Shown here piece after piece: positions 6,103 to 10,248 of a stretch of 10,248 nt of DNA. A program made the translations under genes and the position numbers. This DNA comes from Alphaproteobacteria bacterium (lineage in GTDB: Bacteria > Pseudomonadota > Alphaproteobacteria > ATCC43930 > CGMCC-115725): NCBI GenBank assembly GCA_030039775.1, contig JASHUX010000283.1:1-10248 (forward strand). Direction: 5' to 3'. The first letter of the stretch is position 1; each line of letters begins with the position of its first letter. Below the pieces are notes generated by a model. That model ran no database searches, was not told the origin of the DNA, and worked only from the letters and a program-made list of their open reading frames with translations.

Positions 6103-8145
6103 CTATTTCCCCTTGAGTTGTTGTTCCGCCGCGTCCGCGACGGCCTCGGCGGTGATGCCGAAATACTTATAGACTTCGGGTCCCGGGCCGGATTCGCCGA
6201 AACTCTTCATGCCGATGAAGGCGCCCTCGGCCCCGATGTAACGGTCCCAGCCGAAACGCACCGCGGCTTCGACCCCGACACGCGGCACCGAGCCGATGAC
6301 CTGATCGCGATAGGCTTTGTCCTGCGCCTCGAACAATTGCCAGCACGGCATCGAGACAACGGCCGCCCTAACGCCTCTGCCGGCGAGCAGCTTGCGCGCC
6401 TCCATCGCCAACGACACTTCGGAACCGGTAGCGAAGAGCGTCACCTGTCGCGTGCCGCCTTCGGCTTCCGCCACCACGTAAGCGCCGCGCGCCGATTGAT
6501 TGGTGTCTGCCTTGTCGCGCAGCGCCGGCAGTCCTTGCCGCGACAGCGCCAGAACCGACGGACCGTCGGTATGGGTCAGCGCAAGCTCCCAGCACTCCGC
6601 CGTCTCCATCGCATCGGCGGGGCGATAGACATGAAGGTTGGGGATCGCACGCAAGGCGGCGAGATGCTCGACCGGCTGATGCGTCGGCCCGTCTTCGCCG
6701 AGCCCGATCGAATCGTGCGTCAATACATAGATGACGCGCTGCTTCATCAACGCGGAAAGGCGCAACGCTGGGCGCAAATAATCCGAAAAGATCAGAAACG
6801 TGCCGCCATACGGCACGATGCCGCCGTGGAGCGCGAGGCCGTTCATGCACGAGGCCATGCCGTGCTCGCGGATGCCGTAATGGATGTACTGGCCGCCGAA
6901 ATCGTCCGGCGTGATGACCTTTTGCCCCTTGACCAGCGTATTGTTGGACGGCGTCAGATCGGCCGAGCCGCCGACCAGCGTCGGGATCGCGGGCACCAGC
7001 GCCGCCAGCACGTCACCCGACGCCTGCCGTGTCGCAATCTTGGGTTTGTCCGCTGCGAACTTGGCCTTCACGCCCGCAAGCGCTTCTTTCCAGCCGCTGC
7101 GCAGCTCGCCGGTGGTGCGATGCTCGAATACGGTCTGCTCTTGCTTCGACTTCCCGGCCATGCGGTCGCGCCACGCGGCATGAGGCGCCGCGCCGCGCTT
7201 GCCGACCTCGCGCCACCATGCCGCGACGTCGTCCGGAATGACGAAGGGCGGGTATTCCCAGCCCAACCGCTTGCGCGCACCCGCGATTTCCTCGGCGCCG
7301 AGCGGCGAGCCGTGCGCCGACGCCGTGCCCGCCTTGGTCGGGGCGCCGAAGGCGATCACCGTGCGGCAGGCGATAAAGGAGGGCAGGGGCGTCTCTTTGG
7401 CGCGCGCGATTGCCGCTTCCACCGCGACCGCTTCGTGGCCGTCGACGGCAGCGACATCCCAACCATGCGCTTCGAACCGCGCGAGCTGATTATCCGACAC
7501 GGTAAGATCCGTCGGACCGTCGATCGAGATCGAGTTGTTGTCCCAGAGGGCGATCAGCTTGCCGAGCCGCAGATGCCCGGCGAGCGAGATCGATTCGTGA
7601 CTGTGGCCTTCCATCAAATCGCCGTCGCTGACGATGGCATAGGTATGATGATCGACCAGCTCGGCGCCGAAGCGCGCCGCTAGAACACGCTCCGCAATAG
7701 CCATTCCGACCGCGTTGCCGAGGCCTTGCGACAACGGCCCGGTCGTCGTCTCGATGCCGTGTTCCAAGCAATGCTCGGGATGGCCGGGCGTGTCGCTGCC
7801 GACCTGGCGGAAATGCTGCAACTGCTCGAGCGTCATCCCCGGATAGCCGGTGAGATACAGCAACGAATAAAGCAGCATCGAGCCGTGGCCGGCCGAGAGT
7901 ACGAACCGGTCGCGGTCGGGCCAAGCCGGATCGGTCGGATCGAATTTGAGGAACTTGCTCCACAGCACCGTCGCGACGTCGGCCATGCCCATCGGCATGC
8001 CGGGATGGCCGCTATTGGCTTTCTGCACCGCGTCCATTGCCAGCGCGCGGATCGCGTTGGCCATGCGACGTAGTTGCGGATCGCTGGGTTTTGGCAGAGG
8101 CGGCGCGGTTTTGACGTCGGTCTTTTCGGGGGCGGCAGTGCTCAT
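6103..8145 (-). CDS. tkt: Transketolase
   Basis: Transketolase is thiamine-diphosphate dependent and transfers two-carbon ketol units between sugar phosphates in the pentose phosphate or Calvin pathways. The 680-aa length is typical. Visible landmarks are [10 protein letters not shown] (44-53, His47), the cofactor block [12 protein letters not shown] (173-184) with WDNN (201-204), SAHGS with His278, YGIREHGM (423-430, cofactor-activating Glu427), [19 protein letters not shown] (477-495) and SRQGLP (535-540, substrate Arg536). The first residue of the GDG motif is Ser here, where Gly is usual; the metal-binding Asp and later Asn are kept. About 20 extra Pro/Ala-rich residues precede the conserved [16 protein letters not shown]. 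The ATG at 8143-8145 has no clear Shine-Dalgarno. The first gene of the unit, it is followed by gap 2 bp after its stop. The 521-aa plus-strand open frame over this gene is a GC-driven shadow. Confidence 0.97.
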   Translation of the reverse strand: MSTAAPEKTDVKTAPPLPKPSDPQLRRMANAIRALAMDAVQKANSGHPGMPMGMADVATVLWSKFLKFDPTDPAWPDRDRFVLSAGHGSMLLYSLLYLTGYPGMTLEQLQHFRQVGSDTPGHPEHCLEHGIETTTGPLSQGLGNAVGMAIAERVLAARFGAELVDHHTYAIVSDGDLMEGHSHESISLAGHLRLGKLIALWDNNSISIDGPTDLTVSDNQLARFEAHGWDVAAVDGHEAVAVEAAIARAKETPLPSFIACRTVIAFGAPTKAGTASAHGSPLGAEEIAGARKRLGWEYPPFVIPDDVAAWWREVGKRGAAPHAAWRDRMAGKSKQEQTVFEHRTTGELRSGWKEALAGVKAKFAADKPKIATRQASGDVLAALVPAIPTLVGGSADLTPSNNTLVKGQKVITPDDFGGQYIHYGIREHGMASCMNGLALHGGIVPYGGTFLIFSDYLRPALRLSALMKQRVIYVLTHDSIGLGEDGPTHQPVEHLAALRAIPNLHVYRPADAMETAECWELALTHTDGPSVLALSRQGLPALRDKADTNQSARGAYVVAEAEGGTRQVTLFATGSEVSLAMEARKLLAGRGVRAAVVSMPCWQLFEAQDKAYRDQVIGSVPRVGVEAAVRFGWDRYIGAEGAFIGMKSFGESGPGPEVYKYFGITAEAVADAAEQQLKGK
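6109..6114 (-). promoter_or_regulatory. Shine-Dalgarno of gap inside the tkt 3' end
   Basis: AAGGGG lies in the last tkt codons, eight bases before the GTG at 6098-6100. It supports that unusual start and tkt-gap translational coupling. Confidence 0.65.
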
Positions 8146-8195
8146 CGGAGGCGATCTTTGCAGCGAGGTTGCACCTTGCCGGGGCCGCCCTATGG

Positions 8196-8213
8196 CGTCA
8201 ACCCAGCTTGACG
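8196..8213. promoter_or_regulatory. Inverted repeat with TTGACG hexamers upstream of tkt
   Basis: CGTCAA-CCCAGC-TTGACG is a perfect 6-bp inverted repeat with a 6-nt spacer in the 192-bp gap between tkt and the tRNA gene. Read on the minus strand, TTGACG at 8196-8201 is a near-consensus -35 hexamer about 50 bp before the tkt ATG, but the position of the -10 element (CAAGGT) is poor. It may be a regulator site, a promoter part or both. A second weaker stem, TGCGGCC (8256-8262) with GGCCGCA (8280-8286), lies nearer the tRNA. The rest of the gap shows nothing I can name. Confidence 0.3.
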
Positions 8214-8337
8214 GAATCGCATATGGGGTTTGCGCGTGAATCGTCGAGCGGTTTGTGCGGCCGCTAGGCCCTTCCGCAAGGCCGCAATTTGCATTAGCTC
8301 TTGGGCCGCGGCATCGACGGACGGCGTTTTGTTACGG

Positions 8338-8412
8338 TGGGGCGTAGCCAAGAGGTAAGGCAGTGGATTTTGATTCCACCATTCGGAGGTTCGAATCCTC
8401 CCGCCCCAGCCA
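8338..8412 (+). tRNA. tRNA-Gln (anticodon TTG)
   Basis: A full cloverleaf is visible. The acceptor stem TGGGGCG (8338-8344) pairs with CGCCCCA (8402-8408). The D stem is GCC/GGC (8347-8349 and 8359-8361). The anticodon stem GTGGA/TCCAC carries loop TTTTGAT, with anticodon TTG at 8370-8372. The five-base variable loop is followed by the T stem GGAGG/CCTCC around TTCGAAT. G8409 is the discriminator and CCA (8410-8412) is encoded. It reads CAA glutamine codons. A minus-strand open frame across it ending REDSNLRMVESKSTALPLGY is the familiar artefact of translating tRNA antisense. The tRNA marks the boundary between dense core genes and the gene-poor right part. Confidence 0.97.
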
Positions 8413-8769
8413 CCCAGTCTGGTCTCTAGGCGTGTCGGGAACGCTGCGATCTAATCCCCGGCGACTCGAAGAGTTCAGACCACGCGGTGCTGCCTTGTGC
8501 CACCCTCTTGCAGTCTTATCCGGAGCCTTGCTGGTTAGCGCAAAGGCAAGGCCAGCGCGTGAATTTGGCGCCACGCCTACGACGAAGAGAGACCGCATAG
8601 TGCAATCAGTGATAGGACGCCAATGTCCTTGATCCGTCGGCCTTCGGAGACTTCCAAGGCCGTCAACGGGCCGGAGATCCTCACAATAAAGCGGTCCAAG
8701 ATTCGGGATGGGGCCAAGAAGCCGGAACTTTCCAGCGCCAGGTGGTCCAAGGTTGGGGCAAGTTCAAGG
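8413..8769. other. Gene-free stretch after the tRNA
   Basis: I find no supported gene in this stretch. Open frames on both strands are short, lack recognisable protein features and have no good ribosome sites. No T-rich terminator hairpin is evident after the tRNA. The continuation of the OrfA remnant frame down to 8577 gives a peptide I cannot place. The stretch may be decayed mobile DNA. Confidence 0.5.
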
Positions 8770-8894
8770 TCATCCCCGAAGACCCGACAGCACGATCCGG
8801 ATCTCTCCTCGGTCGAGTACTTCCTCCGCGTCGCACGGCGGATCAATTTGATGTGCTGTTCGGCCGTTTCCTGCGGCCCGGATTTCCGTCTCAT
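8770..8894 (-). pseudogene. IS3-family transposase OrfA remnant, frameshifted
   Basis: From ATG 8892-8894, preceded by a GGAG, the minus strand encodes about 30 residues typical of the start of IS3-family OrfA. These include AEQHIKLIRRATRRKYSTEE, where relatives continue with K-IRIVLEGLRGE. Here one base is missing after the GAGGAG at 8805-8810. The continuation IRIVLSGLRG is found in the next frame (8773-8802) and ends at a TGA (8770-8772). The helix-turn-helix body of OrfA and all of OrfB (DDE catalytic domain) are absent. It is therefore a dead N-terminal fragment of an insertion sequence. The recognisable element stops here; its terminal repeats cannot be defined. Recognition rests on the RRKYS.EEKIRIVL.GLRG signature known for this family. 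Confidence 0.75.
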
Positions 8895-9028
8895 CTTCGC
8901 TCCCTCAATTGGACTGCGATGAGCCAGAAATTCTCCTTTAGTTCCACCCCGTCAAATGTCCCGCAATTGCTGACACCGGACAATCTGTTTCAACAGGTAA
9001 GCGCCCGTTCAAAAGGTCTGTCGTCGCG

Positions 9029-9658
9029 TCATTTTGGTGGTTTTCGTCGCGGAACGCTTTCTTCCAATTTCGCCGCTTGTCCCTCGTGAAGATAAACTGA
9101 TTCAATTACGCTCTCTGCAATATCCATCAGCGCGTTCAGTTCCTTATCGTTAGGTTGCCAAGCTCTGTGCATGCTCGCATGTCCAGCCTCCAATGCCACT
9201 TCCACGACATTTCTGTGCCGCACTCCGATGTAACCAGCTGCCTGAAACGCGTCGAGCGTGCTCTTGAAGTTGCCTCGATCACTCACCTTATCAATCATTA
9301 CTGCTTCCAATACTGCTCTGATTCCCATTGCCGCTAAGCGAGTTGAATGATTTCGCAAGGCAAGGTGGACTTCTAGCATGAGCTGAGCGACCGTCTTGGG
9401 AATGACATGTTTTGAGCACCACCATCCAGGCATTTTACGAGTCACTCTAGGTGGGTATCGAATTTCTAAGATTCCATCACGCTGCTCCCGTGTGGCGGAT
9501 ACATGCTCTTCCAGGCTGATTTCACCGCATCCAAGGCACTTGAGCAAGCTGAAGGTCGAGAAGAAATACTCTGGGTTTTCTGACGCGTTGAAACTTAAAA
9601 CCTCGTGATTCGTGTCCCCGCCGCAGCGATCGCAGTGTGCCTTTGTTGTTTCTGACAT
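9029..9658 (-). CDS. DUF4145 domain protein with N-terminal zinc ribbon
   Basis: The 209-aa soluble protein starts with a probable zinc ribbon: C9-x2-C12 and C41-x2-C44 (HCDRCGG and LKCLGCGE). A linker with GWWCSKHVIPK at 78-88 follows. Residues about 90-190 form a helical DUF4145 domain with MGIRAVLEAVMIDK (111-124), GNFKSTLDAFQAAGYI (129-144), a late AGHASMHRAWQPN (158-170) and an amphipathic C-terminal helix. DUF4145 is a domain of unknown biochemical role, found alone or fused to restriction and other defence-type proteins. Function here is unknown, and a nucleic-acid or defence link is inference. The ATG at 9656-9658 has AGGCGG upstream and a TATAAA further up. The gene stands alone among IS remnants in AT-richer DNA after a tRNA, suggesting horizontal acquisition. 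The reading frame appears intact. Confidence 0.82.
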   Translation of the reverse strand: MSETTKAHCDRCGGDTNHEVLSFNASENPEYFFSTFSLLKCLGCGEISLEEHVSATREQRDGILEIRYPPRVTRKMPGWWCSKHVIPKTVAQLMLEVHLALRNHSTRLAAMGIRAVLEAVMIDKVSDRGNFKSTLDAFQAAGYIGVRHRNVVEVALEAGHASMHRAWQPNDKELNALMDIAESVIESVYLHEGQAAKLEESVPRRKPPK

Positions 9659-9692
9659 AGTATCCGCCTAGACCTCGAGTTGGCGTTGATAG

Positions 9693-9698
9693 TTTATA
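9693..9698 (-). promoter_or_regulatory. Candidate -10 element for the DUF4145 gene
   Basis: TATAAA on the minus strand is 34 bp before the ATG and would give a leader of about 28 nt containing the AGGCGG ribosome site (9664-9669). No convincing -35 hexamer is seen at 16-18 bp, so this is tentative. Confidence 0.3.
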
Positions 9699-9896
9699 CC
9701 AATCCACGTCTTCCGTTTCGAGGATGCCCAATCCACCAGTCACATTAAGCATTTTGGAGTTGCGCGGAGTCCCTTTTTGCGGCGATTTGAACCGATCTCC
9801 GCTTAGTGTGTTTCGGCTTAGAACATTCACCCCTTTTCGGCGTCCAACCGTGCCCCGATCTTAGTGCAAGCGTTTCAATCGTTTGTAGCTGAAGCG

Positions 9897-9944
9897 ATCG
9901 GCGTCGAAGATTGACCCCGCCGGGGAGTTAGACCCCACGCCGAT
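9897..9944. repeat. TGACCCC/AGACCCC repeats inside an 8-bp inverted repeat, IS21-terminus-like
   Basis: ATCGGCGT (9897-9904) and ACGCCGAT (9937-9944) are perfect inverted repeats. They enclose ATTGACCCC (9910-9918) and TTAGACCCC (9928-9936), with a CCCC-GCC-GGGG hairpin (9915-9925) between them. Multiple TTGACCCC-type repeats flanked by GGCG/CGCC sequence remind me of ends of IS21-family elements in alphaproteobacteria. No istA or istB gene is present, so if correct this is a solo or leftover end. On the minus strand just beyond the left arm, a short frame reads FDADRFSYKRLKRLH before a stop, of unknown meaning. No other gene is seen between 9659 and 9957. Confidence 0.4.
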
Positions 9945-9957
9945 TTACACTTTAGTT

Positions 9958-10248
9958 TTAACAACATGCATTGCATATAAGTGCCTCAAACTTTGCCAAA
10001 AACTCCGGCTGGAAGTGCTCGTCCACATGATTGTTGTTCCACAGCCCTGAGAAGCGAACTTTCGGACGATCAGAGTGCTGACCGAGCCAGTGAGCGGAAG
10101 GGCGATCGATCGGAAGTTTTTGAAAAATTGCTGAGCACAGCAATCGCGTTCCGTTCGATGAAACCCCGGTCGCTCATCGGCCCTGGCGTATCATCAATGC
10201 CAAGCCAGAGAAACGGCAAGGTGCCTAGATATTCGCTGACGCTGATTT
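9958..10248 (-). pseudogene. C-terminal part of a GIY-YIG-like conserved protein, frameshifted; 5' end beyond the window
   Basis: Two minus-strand frames join into one protein-like sequence. From the right edge one frame reads EYLGTLPFLWLGIDD, then TPGPMSDRGFIERNAIAVLSNFSK. After an A5 run (10117-10121) the sense continues one frame over with LPIDRPSAHWLGQHSDRPK, VRFSGLWNNNHVDE and FLAKFEALI, and ends at TAA (9958-9960). The order (FLWL, SDR.(F/Y)IERN.IALLSN, PIDPPS..WLG, SGLWN.NHVDE) matches, from memory, the C-terminal half of a conserved family whose N-terminus resembles GIY-YIG nucleases. One extra A in the homopolymer explains the shift, which could be real decay, a sequencing error or slippage. 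The catalytic N-terminus is outside the window. Without the repair the left 61-codon piece looks like a separate small gene starting at TTG, which I think it is not. Confidence 0.6.

Noticed and set aside
6118..7683. 521-codon plus-strand open frame
   Set aside because: It lies antisense to the strongly supported transketolase gene, is Arg/Gly/His/Asp-rich without domains, and is a typical high-GC shadow.
8332..8598. 88-codon minus-strand open frame with REDSNLRMVESKSTALPLGY
   Set aside because: It is the antisense of tRNA-Gln. This peptide is a well-known spurious annotation in bacterial genomes.
8623..9089. Plus-strand open frames opposite the OrfA remnant
   Set aside because: They read through the antisense of a recognisable IS3 OrfA fragment and show no domain or good start signal.
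9522..9830. 102-codon minus-strand open frame overlapping the start of the DUF4145 gene
   Set aside because: It shares the strand but is in a different frame over the DUF4145 coding sequence. No recognisable features and no ribosome site; probably chance.
1..10248. CRISPR array, toxin-antitoxin pair or complete defence operon
   Set aside because: No regularly spaced direct repeats were seen, and the accessory part holds only one intact gene. No complete system can be supported.

Overview
The window looks like a high-GC alphaproteobacterial chromosome. The evidence is the protein style of transketolase, GAPDH and class I aldolase, a thiE gene next to the aldolase, a palindromic intergenic repeat of a type common in alphaproteobacteria, and frequent long antisense shadow frames. 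Genus cannot be named from the sequence alone.

Region 1 (1-2492) carries translation-factor and membrane genes. The 5' part of efp (elongation factor P) runs off the left edge on the minus strand. A YihY/BrkB-type membrane protein gene follows on the same strand, and epmA, the ligase that beta-lysylates EF-P, is divergent from it on the plus strand. EF-P keeps a lysine at the modification site, so target and modifying enzyme lie within 1.1 kb of each other. No epmB is visible.

Region 2 (2485-8145) is a carbon-metabolism block, mostly on the minus strand. Transcription order is tkt, gap (GTG start, 2 bp after the tkt stop), an uncharacterised 132-aa protein, a class I fructose-bisphosphate aldolase and thiE. 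A plus-strand cupin gene lies between gap and the 132-aa gene and splits the block into two transcription units. Phosphoglycerate kinase, which often sits between gap and fba in relatives, is absent here. The products link the non-oxidative pentose phosphate branch (or Calvin-type regeneration) to triose-phosphate chemistry. ThiE makes the phosphorylated precursor of the thiamine diphosphate that transketolase needs.

Region 3 (8146-8412) is a regulatory gap followed by a complete tRNA-Gln(TTG) with encoded CCA.

Region 4 (8413-10248), after the tRNA, looks like accessory DNA. Gene density is low and the right part is visibly more AT-rich. It holds a frameshifted N-terminal remnant of an IS3-family OrfA, an intact DUF4145 protein with an N-terminal zinc ribbon, a repeat cluster resembling an IS21-type terminus, and the frameshifted C-terminal part of a conserved protein that I associate with a GIY-YIG-nuclease-like family. 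This fits an eroded island at a tRNA gene, but no matching att repeat lies inside the window.

No clearly new multi-gene system can be demonstrated. The items most worth checking are the DUF4145 protein in its island, the frameshifted gene at the right edge, the 132-aa family in the fba unit, and the palindrome that overlaps its candidate promoter.
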